A DNA stretch of 61,828 nt, from contig JAEDDH010000022.1 of assembly GCA_016293845.1 (NCBI GenBank), positions 1 through 61,828 on the forward strand. The letters run 5' to 3'. Position numbers and translations under genes: made by a program. The DNA comes from Bacteroidales bacterium (lineage in GTDB: Bacteria > Bacteroidota > Bacteroidia > Bacteroidales > UBA3824). Shown piece after piece: positions 34,587 through 43,320 of this stretch. Numbering within the stretch: the first letter of the stretch is position 1; every line of letters begins with the position of its first letter. Under the pieces are notes generated by a model that searched no databases, was not told the DNA's origin, and saw only the letters and a list, made by a program, of their open reading frames with translations.

Positions 34587-36737
34587 ATGCGGAGATTCGT
34601 TTCGTTTTTAATATTGATGTTGTGGGGTGCGGTGGCGTATGCCGACGGAGGTATGTGGTTGCCATTGCTTGCCGAACAACGCATTGCCGATATGCAAAAA
34701 AACGGTTTTAAACTTACCGCCGAAGACATTTACAGCGTCAACAAGGCGTGTATGAAAGATGCCGTAATGATTTTTGGCGGTGGTTGCACAGCAGAACTTG
34801 TTTCAAACCAAGGACTTATACTCACCAACCATCACTGCGGACGTAGTTATATCCAAGGGCACAGCACTCTCGACAACGATATTCTTACCAATGGTTTTTG
34901 GGCTAAGGACAAACAAGGAGAATTAAAGTGCAACGGCTTAAAAGTTAACATTTTAAGTTATATGGAAGACGTTACACCAAGGTTTAAAAACAATGCCGAT
35001 TACGACAGCGTTTCAAATCTTATTCTTGCTGAAGCCAAGGCAAAAAACGGAATCCATTACGACTGTGAAATAGAAAAATTCTACGCTGGAAATCAATACT
35101 ATCTTTTTGTTTATCAAACGTTTAAAGATGTCCGATTGGTTGGTTGTCCACCCTCGGCAGTGGGCGATTTTGGTGGCGACACCGACAACTGGATGTTTCC
35201 TCGTCATTCTGGCGACTTTTCAATGTTCCGCATCTATGCCGACAAAAACAACAATCCTGCTGAAATATCCTCATCTAATGTACCTTACAAGCCTAAGAAA
35301 TATTTCAAAATTTCGCTCAAAGGCGTTAACGAGGGTGATTTTACAATGGTGTTTGGATTTCCAGGTAGCACCGAGGAATACAAATCTGCCGCAGGCGTTG
35401 AGTTTTCTACCAACGTACTTTTGCCTGCCCGCGTAATGATTCGCGCACAAAAAATGGAGATAATGCAAGAAGCCATAAATCGCAGTCGTGCAGTACGTTT
35501 GATGTACACATCGCGCCTTGCATCGGTAGAAAACGCTAAGAAAAAATGGGAAGGTGAAATTCTCGGCATCAAGCAATGCGGCGTTATTCAAATGAAAAAA
35601 GATTTTGAACAGGAGTTTATCAAAAAAGCCTCATCTAACGCCACTTACGCCAAATTGCCTGAGCAATTTAACAATCTTTATCAACGCGTGGGCAAAAATC
35701 TCCGTGCCGACGCATATTTTACTGAGGCTATTTATACGTTGCCATTATTTGATCTTGCACGCACAATGGCTAAGTTAGAGGCTGATTGTAAGGCAGATAG
35801 CCCACAAGAGATTATCAACAACATAAACGCAACACGCACAAAACTACTTTCGGCACTTGCCTCACGCGACAGCACTTTAGAGCGCAATCTGTTTTGCCGA
35901 ATGATAAAAATTTATGCCGATAGTTGTCCCGATTACACGCCCGTTTGGTTCAAAGAGTTGTATTTTGATCAATACGGAGGCAATGCCGAACGCTTTACCG
36001 AGTATTTTTACAACAATTCCATAATTACCGACACCACCAAACTTAAAAGTGTAATTGACAAATACATAGCCGCCGCCAAAACCGGCAAAAAGGCAGAAAA
36101 AAACTTTGTGGAACTCAACAATCAACTATTCAGTGACCCCGCCGCCAAGTTTGTTGACACCTTTATTAATATATATTTTTCAAAAATTTCGAGAGATGTT
36201 AATTATTTCGACTTCACGTCCGACAATCTTAACAAGCAGTATCAAAAGGCATTGCTTGAACTCTTGCCCGAAAGCATACAATATCCCGATGCCAATTTTA
36301 CCCTGCGCTTTACATACGGCAAAAATGAGCGTATGACACCTCGCGACGGCATTGAGTATAAACCTTTTACAACGTTAGACGGCGTTATTCAAAAAGATAA
36401 TCCCAACATCTACGACTACCACGTGCCTGAAAAAATCAAACAACTTCACGCACAAAAAGATTACGGACAATACGCCGACAAAGATGGCACTTTGCACGTT
36501 TGTTTCATAGCCTCAAACCACACCACAGGCGGAAATTCAGGCAGTCCCGTAATCAACGCCGACGGCAACCTCATCGGTATCAACTTTGACCGCAACTGGG
36601 AAGGCACCATGAGCGACATTCATTACAGTCGCGACCTCTGCCGCAATATCTCGGTCGACATCCGCTACGTGCTTTTCCTCATCGACAAAGTGGGCGGAGC
36701 AAAACACATTATCAACGAATTAGACATTGTTAAATAA
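34587..36737 (+). CDS. S46-family dipeptidyl-peptidase, DPP11-like
   Basis: A 716-aa periplasmic serine peptidase that removes N-terminal dipeptides, feeding peptide-based growth. Signal peptide MRRFVSFLILMLWGAVAYA, mature DGGMWLPLL as in all S46 members. The catalytic His lies in LTNHHCG (~82-83), the Asp near GGDTDNWMFPRHSGDF and the Ser in TGGNSGSPV (Ser651). Residue Arg669 in GINFDRNW occupies the S1-subsite position that is Arg in DPP11 (Asp/Glu-specific) and Gly in DPP7 (hydrophobic-specific), so acidic P1 specificity is inferred. It is followed 15 nt later by a small lipoprotein and RecX. Confidence 0.93.
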   Translation: MRRFVSFLILMLWGAVAYADGGMWLPLLAEQRIADMQKNGFKLTAEDIYSVNKACMKDAVMIFGGGCTAELVSNQGLILTNHHCGRSYIQGHSTLDNDILTNGFWAKDKQGELKCNGLKVNILSYMEDVTPRFKNNADYDSVSNLILAEAKAKNGIHYDCEIEKFYAGNQYYLFVYQTFKDVRLVGCPPSAVGDFGGDTDNWMFPRHSGDFSMFRIYADKNNNPAEISSSNVPYKPKKYFKISLKGVNEGDFTMVFGFPGSTEEYKSAAGVEFSTNVLLPARVMIRAQKMEIMQEAINRSRAVRLMYTSRLASVENAKKKWEGEILGIKQCGVIQMKKDFEQEFIKKASSNATYAKLPEQFNNLYQRVGKNLRADAYFTEAIYTLPLFDLARTMAKLEADCKADSPQEIINNINATRTKLLSALASRDSTLERNLFCRMIKIYADSCPDYTPVWFKELYFDQYGGNAERFTEYFYNNSIITDTTKLKSVIDKYIAAAKTGKKAEKNFVELNNQLFSDPAAKFVDTFINIYFSKISRDVNYFDFTSDNLNKQYQKALLELLPESIQYPDANFTLRFTYGKNERMTPRDGIEYKPFTTLDGVIQKDNPNIYDYHVPEKIKQLHAQKDYGQYADKDGTLHVCFIASNHTTGGNSGSPVINADGNLIGINFDRNWEGTMSDIHYSRDLCRNISVDIRYVLFLIDKVGGAKHIINELDIVK

Positions 36738-36752
36738 CTAAATACCAAAGAT

Positions 36753-37145
36753 ATGAAAACAAAAATCCTCTTTTTAATAACGTTGATAATCGGCATTACA
36801 TCATGCGCCGTAAAAAACGCCGACGAAACAGGCATATTTTTCTATAATATGATAAAAATCAACGACTTTGACCAAGCCGTTACCGTAATTGACCCCGAAG
36901 CAGCAACACACACACCGCTGCAAGTTTGGAAAGAAGGCCTCTTGCAAAAACGAAACCGCATGGGTCAACTGCTTAGTTATCAGCGCACTGATTTTTACAC
37001 CGACACCATCGACAACATTACACGAGTATCAATAGAATACACCGTAAAATATACCGAAGGAATTCTTAAAGAAAAATTGCAGTTTATTTGCAGAAACGAA
37101 AAATATTTCATAACTTTCTACGAATTTAATGAAGCAGATGATTGA
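36753..37145 (+). CDS. Small lipoprotein
   Basis: A 130-aa protein with a signal ending GITSC (Cys18). The mature part starts DETGIFFYNMIKINDFDQAVTVIDPEA and ends in two beta strands (VSIEYTVKYTEGILKEKLQFI, KYFITFYEF), a cystatin/NTF2-like alpha-then-beta pattern reminiscent of DUF3887/DUF4019 proteins. Function unknown. It is co-transcribed with the S46 peptidase upstream, and its stop overlaps the recX start (TGATG). Confidence 0.75.
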   Translation: MKTKILFLITLIIGITSCAVKNADETGIFFYNMIKINDFDQAVTVIDPEAATHTPLQVWKEGLLQKRNRMGQLLSYQRTDFYTDTIDNITRVSIEYTVKYTEGILKEKLQFICRNEKYFITFYEFNEADD

Positions 37146-37621
37146 TGGCTGAATATACCTACAATGCATTATTAGACAGATTGGCTGCCCTCTGTTCGCA
37201 AAAAGAAAAATGCGAGCACGACGCTTTCACATACCTTCAAAAAAAAGGTGTGCCACCTGCCGATTGCCAAAAAGCCGTTGATTATCTTGTTAAAAATCAG
37301 TTTATAAGCAACACCCGCTATGCACAAGCCTTTGCCCGCGACAAAGCAAGATTCGACAAGTGGGGAGTAAACAAAATATCAGCAGCACTTGCCCTAAAAC
37401 GGATAGACCAACAGACAATACGCTTAGCAGTGGAGCAGATTTCGCCCGAAAGTCAAGAAGAAACCATCGCTGGCGAAGTGTCAAAAAAGGCAAAACAAAT
37501 AAAAGAGATTGCCACACCTCAAGCCAAAGCAAAACTCCTGCGTTTTTGCGCTTCAAGAGGCTATCCTGCTGGACTATCGCTCAAAATTATCGACAAAATA
37601 ATAAATGATTCAACCTATTAA
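37145..37621 (+). CDS. recX: Regulatory protein RecX
   Basis: A 158-aa three-helix-repeat protein that modulates RecA filaments. Features: LAALCSQKEKCEHDAFTYLQKKG, DYLVKNQFISNTRYAQAFARDKARFDKWGVNKISAAL, ending LLRFCASRGYPAGLSLKII. The conserved RYA.AFxRDK and KWG motifs are diagnostic. The ATG at 37145 is preferred to the adjacent TTG. Confidence 0.92.
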   Translation: MAEYTYNALLDRLAALCSQKEKCEHDAFTYLQKKGVPPADCQKAVDYLVKNQFISNTRYAQAFARDKARFDKWGVNKISAALALKRIDQQTIRLAVEQISPESQEETIAGEVSKKAKQIKEIATPQAKAKLLRFCASRGYPAGLSLKIIDKIINDSTY

Positions 37622-37641
37622 AACATTATAACTCAAATACA

Positions 37642-40005
37642 ATGGTACCATTACGCGAAACCATATTAGCAGTAGACGACAATCCGGTGAACATCAAAAT
37701 GCTCTACGAGATGCTCAACGGTGATTATAACTTTATTTCCACCTTAGACGGCACCGACGCTATCACCAAAGCCACCGAACACCATCCCGACCTTATTTTG
37801 TTGGACATTATGATGCCCGGCAAAGACGGATTTGAAGTTTGCCGCGAACTCAAAAACAACGAACATACTTCCAATATTCCAGTTATTATCCTCACTGCCC
37901 GATCAGACAAGGAGAGCATGATAGAAGGTTTGCAGGCTGGCGCAGTAGACTATATCAGCAAACCTTTTCGCCGCGAAGAACTCGAATGTAGAATCAAAAA
38001 CCATATCAACCTTGTAAAATCGCAAAACACTCTCCGCACCGAACTTTACCGAAGAAACCTTGCTCAAAAACAACTTTCTGAAAAAACCCGATTGCTGTCG
38101 CTCGTTACCGACAACATCAACGACGCTGTGTTTGTGTGCACTTCTGATGGCTCTATTATTTTAGCATCTGCCGCTGTAAAAAAAATATTTGGATTGGAAA
38201 GCACCGCTGTTATTGGCAAAAAAATATGGACCATAGCCTATTACGACGACGAAAACAAAATTATTCAACAATATTTTCAGCAAGTGCTCAACGGCGGCGA
38301 AACCGTTGGACAATTTGTTTTCCACGATTTAGACTTGGTGGTAACTGTTATCGAAAGCCATGCTTCTATTGTCAACTATTCTGAACGAGAACCTCAACTT
38401 GTAGTTATTGATGCCAACGACATTACCGACCGTGCCAAATCGGTGTCGCGCTTTAAACGCAACATGAAACTACAAAACAACCTCCGCCTGATAACGGTAG
38501 AAGTTTCGCACATTTCTAAAATTAGAAAATGTATGGCATACCTTACCGAGGCACTTTTTAAGATAACAAAGATAAACGAACTTGCGCTTTTGCTTGGTCG
38601 TGCCGACAACCGCACCGAATATTACTACATCAACAGCAACAACGAACACTGCCGCTACGGATTGCTTCCTAATACCACCAAAGACTATTCAAAAGTAACC
38701 GAACTGCTTCGCGACAACGACACCGAGATAATAAGCAACATTCAAGCGTCACAAATACCATCTGACCTCGCCCGACGAAACCACCGCTTTATTATCTACC
38801 CCATAAAAATTGAATCGCAAATAGCAGGCGCGTTTTACATCGGCAAAAACGACAAAACTTCGATACAGCAAGACACTATATACTCGATAGTTACAGTGGC
38901 TGGACTAATAAAAAACATCATCAACAAAAACAGTTTTGAACAGCGTATCCGCAGCCGCGAACAAGAGCTCCACCAACTGTTTGAAAGTAGAGCCAACGCC
39001 ATTGTGATTCTCGACCACAAATATCAGATAGAGCGTCACAACAGCAGGTTTACCGAAATGTTCAACCTAAAACAAGGTTACTATTCTAAGCACAACTTCA
39101 AAACCTTGATAAAAGACGACGCCATCAACGACTTAACACAATTGCTCAACCGCACGTTAGCCAACGGGCATTACGAAGTGGCAGAGTTTCCATTTACAGC
39201 CAACGATGGGTCTAAACGCTTTTACGAAGCCACATGTTCGCGCACCAATGTAGGAAGTTCTACACTTTGGATGCTGATTATCACCGATATAACAAAACTA
39301 AAAGATGTTGACCGAGCAATATTCTCTACCATCACCACCACCGAGGAACGCGAACGCACCCGAATGGCAATGGAACTCCACGATGGTATCGGAGCATTAC
39401 TATCGAGCATCAACATATATATAAATCTGATACTCAGCGGCGAAATGGAAAAAAACGAAATGCTCAACACACTCTCGCTTACCAAGAGCCTTGTAGACGA
39501 AGCAATCCAGAGCGCCAAAGAGATAGCCAACAACCTCCATCCCGTGATTTTAACACGATTTGGACTTGTTGCCACCACAAAATCATTTATAGAGCAAATA
39601 GAGTCGGCAGGCATTATCAAAGTAGATTTTTCATACGATAAATTCCTAAGGCTCAACAACAAAAACCTCGAACTCACGCTCTACCGCATTATCCACGAAC
39701 TAATCAACAACACATTAAAATACGCCAAAGCAAACAACATCGTTCTCAGCCTATCCACACTGCCAAGGTCGATACAATTAGAATACACCGACGATGGCAT
39801 AGGTGTTGACACCGCCGCCGCAACGCAAAAAAAATCGGGCAGGGGCATGTCGAACATCGAAGGAAGAATAAAAGCGCTCAACGGAACGTGCAATTTTCAA
39901 ACAAAACCGCAAAAAGGTTTTCGCGTATTCATAGAAATTCCGTATATTGCAACAGAAAACAACATAGATACATCTAATATTATCGATAATGAACAACAAA
40001 ATTAA
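37642..40005 (+). CDS. Hybrid sensor kinase: REC-PAS-GAF-PAS-HisKA_3-HATPase
   Basis: A 787-aa soluble kinase. A receiver domain leads (ILAVDDNPVNIKML, LLDIMMPGKDGFEV with phosphoacceptor Asp ~55, SKPFRREEL; residues 1-~125), then PAS (~145-265), a GAF-like region (~285-430), a second PAS (~440-555) and a NarX-type HisKA_3 with ERTRMAMELHDGIGALLSSI, whose His is the phosphorylation site, and HATPase_c (HELINNTLKYAKAN, DDGIGVD, GRGMSNIEGRIKAL). No transmembrane segment, so it senses cytosolic cues or a phosphorelay input through its own REC. First gene of a five-gene signalling operon; its last 17 nt overlap the next gene. Confidence 0.9.
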   Translation: MVPLRETILAVDDNPVNIKMLYEMLNGDYNFISTLDGTDAITKATEHHPDLILLDIMMPGKDGFEVCRELKNNEHTSNIPVIILTARSDKESMIEGLQAGAVDYISKPFRREELECRIKNHINLVKSQNTLRTELYRRNLAQKQLSEKTRLLSLVTDNINDAVFVCTSDGSIILASAAVKKIFGLESTAVIGKKIWTIAYYDDENKIIQQYFQQVLNGGETVGQFVFHDLDLVVTVIESHASIVNYSEREPQLVVIDANDITDRAKSVSRFKRNMKLQNNLRLITVEVSHISKIRKCMAYLTEALFKITKINELALLLGRADNRTEYYYINSNNEHCRYGLLPNTTKDYSKVTELLRDNDTEIISNIQASQIPSDLARRNHRFIIYPIKIESQIAGAFYIGKNDKTSIQQDTIYSIVTVAGLIKNIINKNSFEQRIRSREQELHQLFESRANAIVILDHKYQIERHNSRFTEMFNLKQGYYSKHNFKTLIKDDAINDLTQLLNRTLANGHYEVAEFPFTANDGSKRFYEATCSRTNVGSSTLWMLIITDITKLKDVDRAIFSTITTTEERERTRMAMELHDGIGALLSSINIYINLILSGEMEKNEMLNTLSLTKSLVDEAIQSAKEIANNLHPVILTRFGLVATTKSFIEQIESAGIIKVDFSYDKFLRLNNKNLELTLYRIIHELINNTLKYAKANNIVLSLSTLPRSIQLEYTDDGIGVDTAAATQKKSGRGMSNIEGRIKALNGTCNFQTKPQKGFRVFIEIPYIATENNIDTSNIIDNEQQN

Positions 40006-40783
40006 AATCATTCTTGTTGACGACAAGGTCGTATACAGAAACGCAATAAAAACACTACTACAAAAACTCGGCGACGTAGACATCATAGCCGAAGCCTCCA
40101 ACGGCGCAGAGTTTCTCCACATACTCAACGTGTGCAAGCCCGATCTCGTGTTTCTCGACATAGAAATGCCCGAGATGAACGGTATCGAAGCCACCAAAGC
40201 AGCTTTGAAAATCAACCCCGACCTTGTTATCATAGGTCTGTCGATGTACGACAACAAAAAATATGTCAACGACCTTATTGAAGCAGGTGCACGCGGTTAC
40301 TTATTAAAACTCAGCGACAACGCACACATTTTCCGTCAGATTCTCAAAAACCCCAAGGCTCAGATTTTCTACTCAAAAGAGATCTCGCCCGAAAAAGAAA
40401 CCGAGGACAATCAGGCAAAAACCATCCTCATTGCCGACGACTTTGAAAACACACGTTTTGTAATTAAGTTTACCCTCAAACAAGCTGGATACGAGGTACT
40501 TAAAGCCTCCGACGGAGAAAACGCTCTTGCTTATTTCGACGGACGCAAAATCGACCTCCTCGTTACCGACCTCAACATGCCAAAACTCAATGGAATAGAA
40601 CTTGCTCAAGCTGTTAAGCAGTTGCCCGAATACAAAAACATGCCTATTCTGATGTTGACCACCGAAATAAACGAAGAAAAAAAGCAAACTTCGAAACAAA
40701 TAATAACAGGATGGATTCAAAAACCATTTGTTATCGACAAATTTCTCCTAACCATCAAGAAAGCTCTCGGAGAAAAAATATAA
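39989..40783 (+). CDS. Tandem receiver protein (NarL-type REC fused to CheY-type REC, no output domain)
   Basis: A 264-aa protein. REC1 (residues 1-~120) begins IILVDDKVVYRNAIKTLL, has LDIEMPEMNGIEATKAAL with phosphoacceptor Asp ~55 and GARGYLLKLSDN, the form normally followed by a LuxR-type DNA-binding domain. Instead a short linker leads to REC2 (~143-264): ILIADDFENTRFVIKFTLKQAGYEVL, VTDLNMPKLNGIELAQAV with Asp ~192, and GWIQKPF. No helix-turn-helix is present. Encoded between a NarX-type kinase and CheA, it could accept phosphate from both. Confidence 0.9.
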   Translation: MNNKIKIILVDDKVVYRNAIKTLLQKLGDVDIIAEASNGAEFLHILNVCKPDLVFLDIEMPEMNGIEATKAALKINPDLVIIGLSMYDNKKYVNDLIEAGARGYLLKLSDNAHIFRQILKNPKAQIFYSKEISPEKETEDNQAKTILIADDFENTRFVIKFTLKQAGYEVLKASDGENALAYFDGRKIDLLVTDLNMPKLNGIELAQAVKQLPEYKNMPILMLTTEINEEKKQTSKQIITGWIQKPFVIDKFLLTIKKALGEKI

Positions 40784-40801
40784 TCCAAAAATCGCCGCGC
40801 C

Positions 40802-42832
40802 ATGTTCGATCAGTTTAAAGAAAAATACATCGAAGAGGTAAACGACCTTCTTAACGACATGGAGTGCGCCCTCTTATTGCTGGAAAACACTCCCGACAAC
40901 ATCGAAAGTATCAACAAGGTGTTTAGGGTAATGCACACAATTAAGGGTACGAGCGGTATGTACGATTTTAAAGAAGCCGAAACACTCACTCACAAAGTAG
41001 AAAACATCTACGGACGCATTAGAGACAATCATCTTACTGTACCTAAAGAGCTTGTTACCATAACATTAGAAGGCGTTGACATTATTAGGCAGCTATTAAA
41101 CCAACCCGATGAAGATTATACCGCCACGCTCAGCAGCTTTACACAAAAGCTTATGCAATTTGACGGAGCAAGCAACGCACAGCAAACTCCCGCTCAAACC
41201 GATGACAGCGGAATAGTTACATATTATGTGGTTTTTAAGCCCGAAGCCAACATTGCTCAGCGCGGCGTAAATCTAACCAACATTATCGAAGAGTTAGACA
41301 ATATTGCTGGCTCGATAGTATTACCGCACGTAAGCGACGATACCGACAGATATTATATGATGTATTGGGACGCAGTGTTTGCCTCCGATAAGCCATTAGC
41401 CGATATTAAGGATATTTTTATGTTTACGCCCGACGAGGTAACTATCACCAAAATATCGAAAAGCGACCTTTTTAAAAACCCCGATTTTGTACAAGAGGTG
41501 CAAAAAAGGCAAACCTCGGGCGATGAATTTGATTTAAACATTTTAAAATCGTTTGCTCCAGATTCAATAGGTGCTCCCGATAAAAAAACGGCAACCCCTC
41601 AACCTTCAGAGCCATCTGCCGAAAAATCTGCCCGCGAAGAAAAAATCATTCTGCGAAACATCGAGGCAATCGAAAACCAAAAAAGCAGTATCAAGGTAGA
41701 AGCCGACAAGCTCGATGAATTAATGAACCTCGTTAGCGAACTTGTGGTAACCAAATCAGAACTACTATCGCTCGCAGGCAAATACAATCAACCCGAATTA
41801 TACAACCTTTACGAAAAAATCGACAAACTATCCAATAAATTTAAAGACAACGCTCTTTCTATCAGGCTTATACCAATAGAAAGCATGATGCTTAGGTTTG
41901 AACGCCTTGTTCGCGACCTTTCAAAAGAACTTGGCAAAGAAATTGACTTTATTACCGAAGGTACAGATACTCAATTAGATAAAACCATCATCGACAATCT
42001 TGCCGTGCCACTTATGCACATTATTCGCAATAGCATCGACCACGGTATCGAATCGGTAGAACGCCGCCGCGAACTAAAAAAGTCGGACAGAGGAATCATT
42101 AAACTAACTGCCTTTTATTCTGGCACTAATGTCTTTATTCAAGTGCAAGACGATGGAGCTGGTATGAACCCCGATTATCTGAGAAAAAAGGCTATTGAAA
42201 AAGGGTTTTTGCTTCCTACTCAAGCTGTTACCACACGACAATTGTACGACCTTGTGTTCCTTCCCGGATTTTCTACGGTGCAAACAATCACAGGCATTTC
42301 GGGACGAGGCGTAGGTATGGACGTTGTAAAACAAAACATCATAAAACTAAGTGGCGAAATTGATATGGATTCTGAAGTTAACCTCGGAACCATCACCACC
42401 ATAAAACTACCACTAACTCTCAGCATTATCGACTCGCTACTTGTATCTATTGGCGAACATCTATTGCTGATTCCTCTCTATCTTATCGACAGTTGTTTGC
42501 AAACTCCTATAAACCAAATAGATAACGAACGAAAATTGTTTGTATACAATAACGAACCTCTACCCGTTATCAACCTGCGTCTTTTGTTTGAAATTGGCGA
42601 CAAACAACCCGAAAATACAACCCTTATACTCGTAAAAGCCAAAAACATACGCGTTTGCCTCACTGCCGACAAAGTAATAGGCGAACATCAAGCTGTGTTA
42701 AAATCACTCGGCCGCTATTTTGCCGAACAGGAGTATATTTCGGGAGCAAGTATTCTTGGCGATGGTCGCATAGCTCTTGTGCTCGACACCGACAAACTTA
42801 TACGCCTTGTTGAAAAATCTAAACTCAATTAA
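40802..42832 (+). CDS. cheA: Chemotaxis histidine kinase CheA
   Basis: A 676-aa CheA with P1 HPt domain (His45 in VMHTIKGTSGMYDF), a ~110-residue middle region (~135-235) and an acidic linker, P3 dimerisation helices (KLDELMNLVSELVVTKSEL, ~300-350), P4 kinase domain (HIIRNSIDHGIESVERRRELKK as N box, QDDGAGMNPDYL, ISGRGVGMDVVKQNI) and a C-terminal CheW-like P5 domain. The middle region has a pattern (VVFKPEANIAQRG...) that may be a variant P2/response-regulator-binding domain. Forms core arrays with the CheW and receptor encoded next. Confidence 0.95.
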   Translation: MFDQFKEKYIEEVNDLLNDMECALLLLENTPDNIESINKVFRVMHTIKGTSGMYDFKEAETLTHKVENIYGRIRDNHLTVPKELVTITLEGVDIIRQLLNQPDEDYTATLSSFTQKLMQFDGASNAQQTPAQTDDSGIVTYYVVFKPEANIAQRGVNLTNIIEELDNIAGSIVLPHVSDDTDRYYMMYWDAVFASDKPLADIKDIFMFTPDEVTITKISKSDLFKNPDFVQEVQKRQTSGDEFDLNILKSFAPDSIGAPDKKTATPQPSEPSAEKSAREEKIILRNIEAIENQKSSIKVEADKLDELMNLVSELVVTKSELLSLAGKYNQPELYNLYEKIDKLSNKFKDNALSIRLIPIESMMLRFERLVRDLSKELGKEIDFITEGTDTQLDKTIIDNLAVPLMHIIRNSIDHGIESVERRRELKKSDRGIIKLTAFYSGTNVFIQVQDDGAGMNPDYLRKKAIEKGFLLPTQAVTTRQLYDLVFLPGFSTVQTITGISGRGVGMDVVKQNIIKLSGEIDMDSEVNLGTITTIKLPLTLSIIDSLLVSIGEHLLLIPLYLIDSCLQTPINQIDNERKLFVYNNEPLPVINLRLLFEIGDKQPENTTLILVKAKNIRVCLTADKVIGEHQAVLKSLGRYFAEQEYISGASILGDGRIALVLDTDKLIRLVEKSKLN

Positions 42833-42835
42833 CCC

Positions 42836-43315
42836 ATGGAAAACCGCATTGATAATAACTTCTACCTTACATTCTACGCCAAAGACGACCTTATGGCCGC
42901 CAAAGTGCAGAGCGTGGTTGAAGTTTTGGAACAACAGCCTATTACCAAAATTCCAAAATCGCCCAAGCATATTATAGGCGTTATCAGTTTCCGTGGCGAA
43001 ATTATTCCTGTAATAGACCCAAGAATAATTGTCGGTTTGCCCGCTCCTCCTCTCACCGAATATATCATCATTGTTCATACTGTTAAAAACGAACGTTACA
43101 ACGAAACTCTCACCGTTGGAGCTGTAGCCCGTAGTGTAAATAATGTTATAGAAATTAAGCCATTAGACATTTTACCTGCCACAGAATTTAACACCAAAAT
43201 CCCGGCAGAATATACAATCGGTGTTTACCAAGACATTGGACGATTTATTACCATACTAAATACCAAGAAAATATTAGCAATATCAACCAAATCTCACCAA
43301 GATAACCAAAATTAA
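42836..43315 (+). CDS. cheW: Chemotaxis adaptor CheW
   Basis: A 159-aa CheW-fold adaptor linking CheA to receptors: FYLTFYAKDDLMAAKVQSVVEVLE, ITKIPKSPKHIIGVISFRGEIIPVIDPR, followed by the second barrel with GAVARSVNNVIEI and ILNTKKILAI. Spacing is 3 nt from cheA and 5 nt to the receptor gene. Confidence 0.93.
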   Translation: MENRIDNNFYLTFYAKDDLMAAKVQSVVEVLEQQPITKIPKSPKHIIGVISFRGEIIPVIDPRIIVGLPAPPLTEYIIIVHTVKNERYNETLTVGAVARSVNNVIEIKPLDILPATEFNTKIPAEYTIGVYQDIGRFITILNTKKILAISTKSHQDNQN

Positions 43316-43320
43316 ACGCC

